Below, piece by piece: positions 45,051 to 53,373 of a stretch of DNA of 64,000 nt. Position 1 is the stretch's first letter; each line of letters starts with the position of its first letter. The translations under genes and the position numbers were made by a program. The stretch is from Paraburkholderia adhaesiva. Lineage in GTDB: Bacteria > Pseudomonadota > Gammaproteobacteria > Burkholderiales > Burkholderiaceae. The DNA is taken from contig NZ_JAJEJQ010000002.1 in NCBI RefSeq assembly GCF_021390575.1, positions 1,674,001 through 1,738,000 on the forward strand, read 5' to 3'. Under the pieces are notes generated by a model that ran no database searches, was not told the origin of the DNA, and saw nothing but the letters and a program-made list of their open reading frames with translations.

Positions 45051-45446
45051 ATGAAGTCGCTCCTTCCCGTTGTCGCCGCAGTCACACTCGCGATTTGCGG
45101 CGCCGCCATGGCCGCACCCGCCGATGACGCGAAAACCGCCGTCGAAGCCCAGTCCGCGAACGAACGGGCCGGTCTGCCAGACCTCGCGGCAATCAACAAC
45201 GAGCCGGCCGCGAACGTCACGTCGAAGGTCGATGTCAACGTGCCGCGCACGCCGAGTTTCCACCTGGTGACCCCGTCCGGGACGGAAGTCACTGAGTTCC
45301 GCGACAAGGGCAAGCCCGTCGAAATCAACGTGCGCTCGAACCTGGGTACGCGCTACACGATGAGCGCGCCCGCGGATACGTCGCCGCAAGTGCGCCCGAA
45401 CGGTACGCCCAGTACGCGGCTGCCGTCGGTCAACCTGCGCTACTGA
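45051..45446 (+). CDS. DUF2782-type periplasmic protein
   Basis: 131 aa with an N-terminal signal peptide (MKSLLPVVAAVTLAICGAAMA). The core, TEVTEFRDKGKPVEINVRSNLGTRYTMSAP, resembles the DUF2782 consensus (V..YR..G....I.V....G..Y.L). DUF2782 genes sit next to thrB in many beta-proteobacteria, as here. GGAG lies seven bases before the ATG and an extended -10 (TGC-TAAAAT) is near 45020. Function unknown. Confidence 0.8.
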   Translation: MKSLLPVVAAVTLAICGAAMAAPADDAKTAVEAQSANERAGLPDLAAINNEPAANVTSKVDVNVPRTPSFHLVTPSGTEVTEFRDKGKPVEINVRSNLGTRYTMSAPADTSPQVRPNGTPSTRLPSVNLRY

Positions 45447-45466
45447 TACCTGATACCTGATAAGCA

Positions 45467-45504
45467 GCGCCGTCCGCCCGCTCCAGGTGCCTGGCAGACG
45501 GCGC
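45467..45504 (+). terminator. Hairpin after DUF2782 gene
   Basis: GCGCCGTC (45467-45474) and GACGGCGC (45497-45504), followed by GTTTC, 20 bp after the stop. It is a likely transcript end, which makes thrB (start 45671) separately transcribed. Confidence 0.5.
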
Positions 45505-45670
45505 GTTTCACCGGGCCACGGATTCGCTGCGAATCTGCGCCCAGGGGCCGGGCGTCACTAAGCGCCCTTCGCCCCTGAGCCGGCCACAAGTCTGCTGAAA
45601 GTCCGATAAAACACGTCGGCCGCACGTGCCAGCGCCGGCCGCCTGACAACACAACCAACCTACTTCCCGC

Positions 45671-46678
45671 ATGGCCGTCTTCACCGCTGTCACAGAAACC
45701 CAGCTCGGCGCATGGATGCGCGACTACGATCTCGGCGACGTCGTCGAATTCCGCGGCATCCAGTCCGGCATCGAAAACAGCAACTTCTTCCTGACGACGA
45801 CGCGCGGCGAATACGTCCTGACGATCTTCGAAAAGCTGTCGGCAGACCAGTTGCCGTTCTACCTCGACTTGATGCGCCACCTCGCGTCGCATCGCGTGCC
45901 GGTGCCGGACCCCATGCCGCGCGCCGATGGCGCCCTCTTCGGCCTGCTACACGGCAAGCCGGCGACGATCGTGACGAAGCTCGACGGCGTGCCCGAACTC
46001 GCGCCTGGCGTGGAGCACTGCACGGAAGTGGGCCAGATGCTCGCGCGCATGCACCTCGCCGGTCGCGACTTCAAGGGCGATCAGCCGAATCTGCGCAGCC
46101 TGCCGTGGTGGGAAGAAACGGTGCCCGCTGTGCTGCCGTTTCTCGAAGAAGCACAGCGCGACCTGCTTTCGGGCGAGCTTGCGCACCAGCGCGCGCTTTT
46201 CGCCTCGCCGGATTACGCCGCGTTGCCTGGCGGCCCGTGCCACTGCGACCTTTTCCGCGACAACGTCCTGTTTGCGCACGCGAATCCGGCGCCGGGTCAT
46301 GAGGTACGCCTCGGCGGTTTCTTCGACTTCTATTTCGCAGGCTGCGACAAGTGGCTGTTCGACGTGGCGGTCACCGTGAACGACTGGTGCGTGGACCTCG
46401 CGACGGGCAAACTGGACCACGCACGCGCCGTTGCGCTGCTGCGCGCCTACCAGACAGTGCGCCCGTTCACGCCCGCCGAAAAGCGCCACTGGAACGATAT
46501 GCTGCGTGCAGGCGCGTACCGCTTCTGGGTATCGCGCCTGTATGATTTTTACCTGCCGCGCTCGGCGGAACTGCTCAAGCCGCACGATCCCGGCCACTTC
46601 GAACGCATCCTGCGCGAGCGCCGCGCCGGCGATGCATCCGATGCCCTTCATCACGCAGAGCCAGGTTCATGCAACTAA
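45671..46678 (+). CDS. thrB: Homoserine kinase (aminoglycoside-phosphotransferase fold)
   Basis: 335 aa. This is the ThrB of Pseudomonas/Burkholderia type, unrelated to the GHMP-family enzyme of E. coli. FTAVTETQLGAWMRDYDLGDVVEFRGIQSGIENSNFFLTT forms the N lobe. The catalytic loop is GGPCHCDLFRDNVLF and the metal-binding Asp is in GGFFDFYFAGCDKWLFDVAVTVNDW. It phosphorylates homoserine on the way to threonine. The 3' end overlaps the following membrane-protein gene by ten bases. Confidence 0.95.
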   Translation: MAVFTAVTETQLGAWMRDYDLGDVVEFRGIQSGIENSNFFLTTTRGEYVLTIFEKLSADQLPFYLDLMRHLASHRVPVPDPMPRADGALFGLLHGKPATIVTKLDGVPELAPGVEHCTEVGQMLARMHLAGRDFKGDQPNLRSLPWWEETVPAVLPFLEEAQRDLLSGELAHQRALFASPDYAALPGGPCHCDLFRDNVLFAHANPAPGHEVRLGGFFDFYFAGCDKWLFDVAVTVNDWCVDLATGKLDHARAVALLRAYQTVRPFTPAEKRHWNDMLRAGAYRFWVSRLYDFYLPRSAELLKPHDPGHFERILRERRAGDASDALHHAEPGSCN

Positions 46679-47472
46679 TCGAAGTTCCCGCGAAAACGGG
46701 CTACGTCTGGTTCCGCCAGGGAATCTGGCTGTTCCGCCGCAGCCCGCTCGCGTTCCTCACGCTGTTCTTTACGTATCTGCTTGTCGGGACGCTTATCTCC
46801 GCCATCCCGGTCGTGGGCGCCGTGCTACCGCTCATCTTCGTGCCTGGCGTGGCGGTCGGGTTCATGGCAGCCTGCCGCGACACGATTGCGGGCAAGCCGG
46901 TTTTCCCGACCATTCTCGTCGACGGCTTCCGCGCCTATGGCCAGACGACGGCGAAGCGCCTTTTCGCGCTCGGCGGCATCTATGTGGCGGCGATGGCGCT
47001 CGTGCTCGCGGCATCGGCGCTCGTGGATGGCGGCACGCTGCTGCAGTTGATGACCGTCGGTGGTTCGATGGATGCCGAGTCGTTCGGAAACAGCGAGACA
47101 CCGCTCGCGCTGCTCGCGTCGATGGTGTTGTACGTGCCGGTAGCCATGCTGTTCTGGTTCGCACCCGTGCTGACGGCATGGCACGACGTGCCGCCTGCCA
47201 AGGCGATGTTCTTCAGCCTGGTGAGCTGCTGGCGCAACAAGGGCGCCTTCGTTGTGTACTGGGCGTTGTGGATGGCGGTGTCGATCAGCGTTTCGCTGGT
47301 GCTCACGCTGCTGGCACAGGCGCTCGGTGCTGGCGAATTCGCCCCGGCTCTGCTGATGGCGGCGCTCATCGTCGTGGTGACGATGCTCTACTGCTCGTTC
47401 TACGCCACTTATCGCGGCTGCTTCGGCGTCCAGGAGCAGCAGGCCGGCGATCCAGCCGACCCCAGCCGCTGA
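46669..47472 (+). CDS. BPSS1780-family membrane protein
   Basis: 267 aa inner-membrane protein with about six helices (PLAFLTLFFTYLLVGTLISAIPVVGAVLPLIFVPGVAVGFMAACRD, then LFALGGIYVAAMALVLAASALV, LLASMVLYVPVAMLFWFAPVLTAWHDVPPAKAMFFSL). The N-terminal VPAKTGYVWFRQGIWLFRRSPLAFL and the mid-protein APxLTAWHDxPPxKAMFFS pattern are those of the BPSS1780 family of unknown function. It overlaps thrB by ten bases, so the pair is translationally coupled. Confidence 0.88.
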   Translation: MQLIEVPAKTGYVWFRQGIWLFRRSPLAFLTLFFTYLLVGTLISAIPVVGAVLPLIFVPGVAVGFMAACRDTIAGKPVFPTILVDGFRAYGQTTAKRLFALGGIYVAAMALVLAASALVDGGTLLQLMTVGGSMDAESFGNSETPLALLASMVLYVPVAMLFWFAPVLTAWHDVPPAKAMFFSLVSCWRNKGAFVVYWALWMAVSISVSLVLTLLAQALGAGEFAPALLMAALIVVVTMLYCSFYATYRGCFGVQEQQAGDPADPSR

Positions 47473-47600
47473 AATCCTGCTCCGGGCGGCGTTTTGCGCG
47501 CCGTCCGCTCTCTCAGGTCTAGTGCGAAGCCACGTGCGTGGTCAACGGCGTTACCCGCCAGCACCACGTGCGCTACATGTGTGCCGTCCAGGCACCAGAA

Positions 47601-47777
47601 TCAGCGCTGGCTCATCCAGGCCGGATGACGCGTCGCCTTCTCGCGGTCAAGCTTGCGCAGACGGAATTCCAGATCGTAGATATCGACCGCGTCTGCAAGG
47701 TAGGCCTCTTCGCGCTCTCTTTCGACCACGGCGGAAGGCTTCATGATGGACAGGAAAAGACGGCTCAGGAATTGCAT
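47601..47777 (-). CDS. DUF3563-type small protein
   Basis: 58 aa, found by reading the minus strand. The sequence starts MQFLSRLFLSIMKPSAVVERE, continues through EREEAYLADAVDIYDLEFRLRKLD, and ends REKATRHPAWMSQR. The EEAYLAxAVDxYDLExRxRxLD block is characteristic of DUF3563, a family of very short Burkholderiales proteins of unknown function. AGG lies seven bases before the ATG, and a -10 TATAAT with an adjacent palindrome lies about 50 bp upstream. It converges on the BPSS1780-type gene. Confidence 0.85.
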   Translation of the reverse strand: MQFLSRLFLSIMKPSAVVEREREEAYLADAVDIYDLEFRLRKLDREKATRHPAWMSQR

Positions 47778-47824
47778 GATTCAGACCTGCTTCGAAAAGA
47801 TATTCGCCCCGATGGGATGACAGA

Positions 47825-47842
47825 ATTATAGGGTAAACCCTA
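47825..47842 (-). promoter_or_regulatory. Promoter -10 with TAGGGTAAACCCTA palindrome upstream of DUF3563
   Basis: On the minus strand the hexamer TATAAT (47830-47825) directly follows the near-palindrome TAGGGT-N2-ACCCTA (47829-47842). The palindrome would cover the spacer end of the promoter, so a repressor or activator bound there would control the small protein. The binding protein is not identified. Confidence 0.5.
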
Positions 47843-47890
47843 AGCTCCTGTCAGCCATCGGAGTCGAATAACACTTCGAATCGGTCGCCG

Positions 47891-49117
47891 CTAGCCCGTC
47901 CCCTTGGCCGGTTCGACGCACCAGGCATCGTTGGCCGCTTCACGGCGGTGGCCCTCGAAAAAGCTCCAGATCATCGCGCTGGCGTCCGGCCCCGTCGCCG
48001 AGTGGAAGGGTACGGCGTCGTCGCCGCCGCTCCATGCGTGATCGAGATCCGCCACACGGCACAGGCGCACCACGCTCGCGCCCCGGCGTGCGTAGTCCTG
48101 CACGACGAACCCCTCACGCTCCGCTTCGCGCGACCTGACATCAGGCCGTACTCCGTCCGAGTCGGCGAGGCCATTCAATCGCAGAAATTGCACCGTAAGC
48201 TGCTCGGCATTGATCGGTGCGACCACGCCGTCGTCGTCGCCCTGCACGACGATCGCGGGCATGCCGGGGTGTGCCTCGTCGCCGAGCTGCCGTTCGAGCA
48301 GTTCGACCGGATCCTTGTGAAGCCCCCGCCGCATGACATCGAGCGCGGTGACACCCGAGCTGGCCTCACCGAATGCCGGCCCGGAATGCAGCGCGACCGC
48401 GGCAAACCGCCCGGGAGCACGAACCGCCAGCAGCGCCGCGAGACCGGCACCCGCCGACAACCCCGCGAGATAGACGCGCGAGGCGTCGAAGCCATACTCC
48501 TCGAGGAGCGCATCGACGAGCGAGACGACCGCCGCCGCCTCGCCGCCGCCAGCCTCGTCGCGGGCGTCGTACCAGTGCCAGCATTGGTGCGGGTGGGCGA
48601 GTTCGGACTGTTCGGGATACACCACGGCAAAGCCGTACCGGTCGGCGAGCAGGTTCATGCGCGTGCCTTCGGCGAATGTGTCCATCGACTGTTTGCAGCC
48701 ATGCAACATGACGACGAGCGGCATTCCCGCCGTACGCCGGTTCGCCGGCAGGTAGAGGCCGTGGTGCAGTGCGCGCGATGCGCGTTGCGGCGTGGCCGGT
48801 ACGATGTGTTCGGCGCGGCGCCATTCACCGGCGGCCCAGGCAGCCGCACGCGGGCCTACGCGAGATTCGCGCGGAGGCGTTGCCGGAGTTGCCATTCGGG
48901 ATGTCGCCTTATGCGACGCTACGGCGCGTGCCGCGGCGGCACGTGGGGCGCCTGTACCGGGCGCTTGTGCGGTTCCGGTTTGCGCGTCCCGCCACGGCGG
49001 CGGGGGATGCTTCGTGTGACGGGCCGCCTCGCGCATCATCGTGCGGGCAGCCCGCGTCTGGACGGCGAGCAGACGTCGCACGCCAGTGGCCCACAACTTC
49101 GTCAGATTGTTCGTCAT
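47891..49117 (-). CDS. PHB-depolymerase-type esterase
   Basis: 408 aa. After an approximately 110-residue Ala/Arg/Pro-rich N-terminal region comes a PHB_depo/LpqC alpha/beta-hydrolase domain. It has LVVMLHGCKQSMDTFAEGTRMN, the nucleophile elbow AGLSAGAGLAA, the Asp region VVQGDDDGVVAP and the His segment ADLDHAWSGGD. It likely cleaves short-chain esters, possibly polyhydroxybutyrate oligomers. I see no clear signal peptide, so a cytoplasmic location is possible. The ATG at 49117 is favoured by GTGAGG six bases upstream; another ATG at 49123 abuts it. Confidence 0.88.
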   Translation of the reverse strand: MTNNLTKLWATGVRRLLAVQTRAARTMMREAARHTKHPPPPWRDAQTGTAQAPGTGAPRAAAARAVASHKATSRMATPATPPRESRVGPRAAAWAAGEWRRAEHIVPATPQRASRALHHGLYLPANRRTAGMPLVVMLHGCKQSMDTFAEGTRMNLLADRYGFAVVYPEQSELAHPHQCWHWYDARDEAGGGEAAAVVSLVDALLEEYGFDASRVYLAGLSAGAGLAALLAVRAPGRFAAVALHSGPAFGEASSGVTALDVMRRGLHKDPVELLERQLGDEAHPGMPAIVVQGDDDGVVAPINAEQLTVQFLRLNGLADSDGVRPDVRSREAEREGFVVQDYARRGASVVRLCRVADLDHAWSGGDDAVPFHSATGPDASAMIWSFFEGHRREAANDAWCVEPAKGTG

Positions 49118-49396
49118 CGTCATCCTCACGAAAGAGGGTCGGATACGGTGCGGCAATCCACCGCGCCGCTTCGTTGTGCATTGCACCATAGCATCAAACG
49201 AACGAGGTTGCAGAGCTGTGCGCGCAAACCCTGCCGGACGATCGTGCAGCGCATCCTGGATGTTGGCGGGACGCGAACCGCCGCGCCCGACGTGCGCGGC
49301 TATACTGCAAAAATATGTGAGGTGCGTGTCTGTCCCTCCACTCGCTCGTGCGTTAAACAAGTAACCCTTTCCACTGCGTCGTCACGGCGCCGACTC

Positions 49397-50098
49397 ATGC
49401 CAGACCTACCCCTTCACATGTGGTATGCGATCACGAACCTCGGCGGCGCGGGCCTCACCCTGCCGCTCGCGCTCGCGATCGCCCTCTGGCTTGTGACCGG
49501 CTACTCCTGGCGCATGGCGGCAAGCTGGCTGCTGCTGCTTGGCGGAGCCGTCGTCCTCGTGACCGCCACGAAGGTCGCGTTCCTCGGCTGGGGCGTGGGC
49601 GTGCGCGATCTCGACTTCACGGGCTTCAGCGGCCACGCCGTGCTGTCCACGGCCGTCTATCCGGTTGCGTTTTTCCTGATGCTGCAAGGCGCGCGCACGC
49701 CGATGCGGATCGCAGGCGTCCTCGTCGGGTTGGCTGTGGGGGTTGCGGTGGGCTGCTCGCGCGTCGTGCTGGAAGCGCATTCGCCGTCCGAGTCCGTCAC
49801 CGGTTGCCTGGTCGGCGCGTCGACGGCGCTGGCGTTCATTGTTTACTGGTGGAATGCGCAGTCGGGTCGTCTGACAGCGTCGGTGGTCGCCCTGAGTCTC
49901 GCCGCGCTCACGATCGCATTGCACGATGTGCGTGTGCCGACGCACCGCTGGGTCACGGATATCGCACTAACCGTCTCTGGTCACGAGCGGCCCTATGTGC
50001 GCGCCCGCTGGAAGGCCAACCGCGCGCCGCATTCACCGGCTTCGCCCATCTCGCAGACGCGCCGCACGGTTGCGCTTCCCGTGCCTGGTCACGCCTGA
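49397..50098 (+). CDS. PAP2-superfamily membrane phosphatase
   Basis: 233 aa with about six membrane segments. The phosphatase motifs are FSGHAVLSTAVYPVAFFL and the following CSRVVLEAHSPSESVTG. In the last motif Glu stands where Asp is usual after the catalytic His. The substrate could be phosphatidate, undecaprenyl diphosphate or another lipid phosphate. An open frame extends far upstream across the esterase gene but is antisense to it; the ATG at 49397 starts the hydrophobic protein. The Pro/Arg-rich tail after residue 195 is non-conserved. Confidence 0.8.
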   Translation: MPDLPLHMWYAITNLGGAGLTLPLALAIALWLVTGYSWRMAASWLLLLGGAVVLVTATKVAFLGWGVGVRDLDFTGFSGHAVLSTAVYPVAFFLMLQGARTPMRIAGVLVGLAVGVAVGCSRVVLEAHSPSESVTGCLVGASTALAFIVYWWNAQSGRLTASVVALSLAALTIALHDVRVPTHRWVTDIALTVSGHERPYVRARWKANRAPHSPASPISQTRRTVALPVPGHA

Positions 50099-50106
50099 AA
50101 GCGGAC

Positions 50107-50976
50107 TCAGCCGCCCACACCCAGAATCACACTCGAAGCCTTGAATACAGCCGTCGCGGGTACGCCGGCGGCCAGGTCAAGCGCGTCGACACTCGCGTCA
50201 GTCACCACGGCTGCGATCACCGTGCCCCCCGGAAGATCGAGCGTCACCTCGGCGTTCACCGCCCCGCGCCGCACGTGACCGACCGCACCCACAAGACGGT
50301 TGCGCGCCGAAAGCCGCGTGGCGGCCTCCTCCCCTGCAACCAGCACTACCGACGAAGCCTTGACGAGCGCAACCGCTGCCGCGCCAACAGCCAGCCCGAG
50401 CGCCTCCGTACTCTCGCGCGTCACGACCGCCACCACCGTCTGGCCGCCCGGCAGTGTCATCGACACCTCGTCGTTCACCTCGCCGTGCACGATTGCCGCC
50501 ACGGTGCCGTAGAGCTGGTTGCGTGCGCTCGTGCGCAGGCTGAAGCGGCTGAGCAGCGCCCAGTCGCTGTCGAACGCCTGCGCGGAATCGGCTCCGCCGA
50601 GCCCGCTGGCCGCCGCCGCCCGTTCGAGGAAACGCTGATGCTCGCGTTCGATCGCCCGCCAGGTCTCGATGAGGCGCAGCGCCCGCGGCGTCAGGGTCGT
50701 TCCGCCGCCGCCCTTGCCGCCAGTCGCGCGCTCGACGAGTGGAACGCCCGCGAGATTGTTCATTGCGTCGATGGCATCCCAGGCGCCTTTGTAGCTCATG
50801 CCGACCGCCTTCGCCGCGCCCGTGATCGAGCCCGTTTCGCCGATCGCGGCGAGAAGCGCGATACGCGCAGCACCACCGAGCATTTGCTGGCCGGACTGAA
50901 GCCAGACCGAGCCGCCGACGCCGAGGTCGTGCTCAGCGGCCCCGGTGTCTGAAGAGGACTGTGAGGAAGGATTCAT
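50107..50976 (-). CDS. modE: Molybdate-responsive regulator ModE
   Basis: 289 aa. The N-terminal winged HTH (ARIALLAAIGETGSITGAAKAVGMSYKGAWDAIDAMNNLAGVPLVER) is of ModE/LysR-like type. Two C-terminal molbindin/TOBE domains follow (TSARNQLYGTVAAIVHGEVNDEVSMTLPGG and LSARNRLVGAVGHVRRGAVNAEVTLDLPGG). Molybdate-loaded ModE usually represses modABC and activates molybdoenzyme genes. No mod transporter lies within this window. The ATG at 50976 is chosen because upstream codons are unconserved. Confidence 0.92.
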   Translation of the reverse strand: MNPSSQSSSDTGAAEHDLGVGGSVWLQSGQQMLGGAARIALLAAIGETGSITGAAKAVGMSYKGAWDAIDAMNNLAGVPLVERATGGKGGGGTTLTPRALRLIETWRAIEREHQRFLERAAAASGLGGADSAQAFDSDWALLSRFSLRTSARNQLYGTVAAIVHGEVNDEVSMTLPGGQTVVAVVTRESTEALGLAVGAAAVALVKASSVVLVAGEEAATRLSARNRLVGAVGHVRRGAVNAEVTLDLPGGTVIAAVVTDASVDALDLAAGVPATAVFKASSVILGVGG

Positions 50977-51046
50977 CGCGGAGTGGCGTGGTGCAGGGCT
51001 GATGGAGGTCGGGCGTTCGATTATAGAGAGGACGGGCAACGACGAC

Positions 51047-52648
51047 TCAGCCGCCGGAGACTTTCGGCTTGTGCAATTCGCGCAGCAGTCGCTCGCCCTC
51101 GCGCGCCGTGTAGCGCTTGACGGCTTCGCACCACCCGCGCGCGAAGCCGATCTGATACGGCTCGACCTCGATCATCTGAAGAAAGCGCAGCGCGACGGCC
51201 GCGTCGTTGCCGTCGCCCAGAACCGTCTGCAGCCGGGTGAGCGTGCGCACGGTCTCCGTGCGCGTGCGACGCGAGGTGGTCGACTCGAAGAACTCCAGCG
51301 TGTAACGCAGATACTTGGCATTGATGCGCGCGCGATGGCGGCTCGATTCGTCGATTGCCGTGAGCTTCTGCGTCCCGGCAAGGCGCGAGTAATACCGGCG
51401 CACGCGCCGGGCCGCATGCGCATGCAGCGGGCGGGCGTTTTCGCCGCCTGCGCGCGTGCGTCGCGCAAGCGCCGCCAGCCATTGCAGCCACGCCAGCGCG
51501 ACGTGCGCATAGCGCGGTGAAGCCAGTGCCTCGCGCACCCGCTCACGCGCCGCGCGCCGCGCTGTTTCCGCCTCTTCGCGCACGGCGTCCCAGCGCGCGG
51601 CGTCGGTGTCGGCGGCGGCCAGCGCGGGCAAGGTCGACTCGACGAACACGTCGAGATCGCGTGCGTCGCCCAGCAGGCCGCCCAGCCACTTCAGATCCGG
51701 TTTGATACGTTCAGCCCACGTCTCATCCTGCCAGTGCGAGAAGATCCGCATCGCGGTGCTCAGCCGCCGCTGCGCGACGCGCATCTGATGGATGAACTCG
51801 GTCCTGGCCGAGTCGCGCACGGACGCGTCGTTGCCGAACCACTGCGTGCTGATGTTGCGGCCGATCACCACTAGCGCGGCGTCGGCGGTACTCACGCCGA
51901 CCAGATCGACGGGTTCGGCACGCACGGCTTCGTCGTCACCGGCGAGGCCGCGTTCGCGGCGATCGGCCGTGCGCTCAAGTGCATCAGCCATCCGGACGAA
52001 GGCACGCAAGCTGGGAGAAAGCGCATCGACGAGATCGTGCGCACAGGCGAACAATGCGTCCACGACCGGTGCGTCGTCAGTCCCCTCGGGCCACGGCGCG
52101 CGCACGCGAAGCTCATTCAGCGACGGAATCTCGTCGCCCGCGTGGTTCGGATCGTGAAGACCGGCGTCCAGCATGAGCTCAACGTCGATGCCATCCCGCG
52201 TCCACCGCCAGCAACTGTGCTCGCCGTGCAGCTCGGCGACAGGCACAGGCACGCCTGCTACAGCCAGCACTTCCCGAAATGGCTCGGGTGCCGCGTCGAA
52301 CAGGGAAGTGGCGAACCCGCTTGCGTCAAGCGGCGCTTCGAAGATGGACGTGAGCGCCGTGATACCCGGCGTACAACGCTGGCGATTCGACACGACGACC
52401 TGCTGGCGGTCGCGCCGGGTCTCGACGGCGACCCGCCAGCCCGCGCGGGTCAATCTGGCATCCTGATCGAACGTGATGGTCGTCACGCGCTCGTTTTCAC
52501 ACGACGCCGCAATGAGTTGCGGCAGCGCATCAGCCAGTGTCTTCGCGAGGGCCGTGGCGGTTCTGTCACGGGGAGGCCGGATATCGGCGGTCCCGTCACG
52601 CGACACGGGAAGGACGATTTCCAGCGCGATTTCGAGAACACGAACCAT
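51047..52648 (-). CDS. CYTH-CHAD domain protein
   Basis: 533 aa. The N-terminal approximately 190 residues form a CYTH (triphosphate tunnel) domain, degenerate at its ExExK start (VLEIALEIVLPVSRDG). The C-terminal approximately 270 residues form a CHAD domain of conserved His-containing helices (HQMRVAQRRLSTAMRIFSHW, and RHRARINAKYLRYTLEFFES). CHAD domains bind inorganic polyphosphate and CYTH domains hydrolyse triphosphate compounds. ppk2 lies less than 1 kb away on the other strand, which supports a polyphosphate link. Confidence 0.9.
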   Translation of the reverse strand: MVRVLEIALEIVLPVSRDGTADIRPPRDRTATALAKTLADALPQLIAASCENERVTTITFDQDARLTRAGWRVAVETRRDRQQVVVSNRQRCTPGITALTSIFEAPLDASGFATSLFDAAPEPFREVLAVAGVPVPVAELHGEHSCWRWTRDGIDVELMLDAGLHDPNHAGDEIPSLNELRVRAPWPEGTDDAPVVDALFACAHDLVDALSPSLRAFVRMADALERTADRRERGLAGDDEAVRAEPVDLVGVSTADAALVVIGRNISTQWFGNDASVRDSARTEFIHQMRVAQRRLSTAMRIFSHWQDETWAERIKPDLKWLGGLLGDARDLDVFVESTLPALAAADTDAARWDAVREEAETARRAARERVREALASPRYAHVALAWLQWLAALARRTRAGGENARPLHAHAARRVRRYYSRLAGTQKLTAIDESSRHRARINAKYLRYTLEFFESTTSRRTRTETVRTLTRLQTVLGDGNDAAVALRFLQMIEVEPYQIGFARGWCEAVKRYTAREGERLLRELHKPKVSGG

Positions 52649-52905
52649 GAACGCTCCATAAACGAACGGACGCGCGAAACAAGGACCGGGAAAAATCGAA
52701 ACGGCGTGAAGCCGACGTGAAGCCGACCTATTGTCCCCAATACTATACGGCTGTCTGCCAGGTCTGGGTGCCACACACGCCGATTGCGCGCACTCACTCT
52801 TCCCTGCTCTGACATCTTGACTATTATCAAGTCAGCAATTAGGCGGCAGTGAAAAAATGCTTACAACTTTGTTCGTACAAATCTGACGTTTGCAAGGAGT
52901 GTCGA

Positions 52906-53124
52906 GTGTTTCCCGAATACAGAGACCTGATTTCTCGCCTCAAAATCGAGGACGAGCATTTCGCACATATCTTTGATCGCCACAACGAGCTCGATCAGCA
53001 GATCAAGAACATGGAGGCCGGTATCGTCCCGGCCAACGGCGTGATGATCGAGAACCTGAAGAAGGAAAAACTTCAGCTCAAGGACTCGCTCTACCAGATC
53101 CTCCGCAAAGCTTCGAATGCCTGA
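52906..53124 (+). CDS. YdcH-family (DUF465) small protein
   Basis: 72 aa, the normal family length, starting at GTG with AAGGAG six bases upstream. The conserved helix pair is FPEYRDLISRLKIEDEHFAHIFDRHNELDQQI and NLKKEKLQLKDSLYQIL. The family's role is unknown. A longer frame from 52849 adds 19 Cys/Lys-rich residues but lacks a good ribosome-binding site. A CACCGTG hairpin follows the stop. Confidence 0.92.
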   Translation: MFPEYRDLISRLKIEDEHFAHIFDRHNELDQQIKNMEAGIVPANGVMIENLKKEKLQLKDSLYQILRKASNA

Positions 53125-53128
53125 ATTT

Positions 53129-53150
53129 CACCGTGTGCCGGAGCACGGTG
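53129..53150 (+). terminator. Hairpin after YdcH gene
   Basis: CACCGTG (53129-53135) and CACGGTG (53144-53150) around TGCCGGAG. The segment CCGTGTGCCGGAGC recurs in the hairpin after ppk2 (54517-54550). No T run. Confidence 0.55.
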
Positions 53151-53373
53151 TACTTACTACACGGTCGCCGCAAGCGCGTGAACACGCGCTTGCTCGATCC
53201 TGTGCCGCGCCAGCAGGGCCGCTGGCGCGGTAGCGGGTACGGTGGCTGGCGCGGTGGCCGGCATTAAAGGGCGGATTTGCCGCTCCTGTGCCAACCATCG
53301 ACGCCTGCAACAACGAAGGGACGATGCCGCCTCCAGGCTTCTTTGCCTTTCCGTAATCTCAAAAAAAATACCT

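Noticed and set aside
47948..49396. Upstream extension of the PAP2 gene frame
   Set aside because: It runs antisense through the esterase gene; hydrophobic PAP2 sequence begins only at the ATG at 49397.
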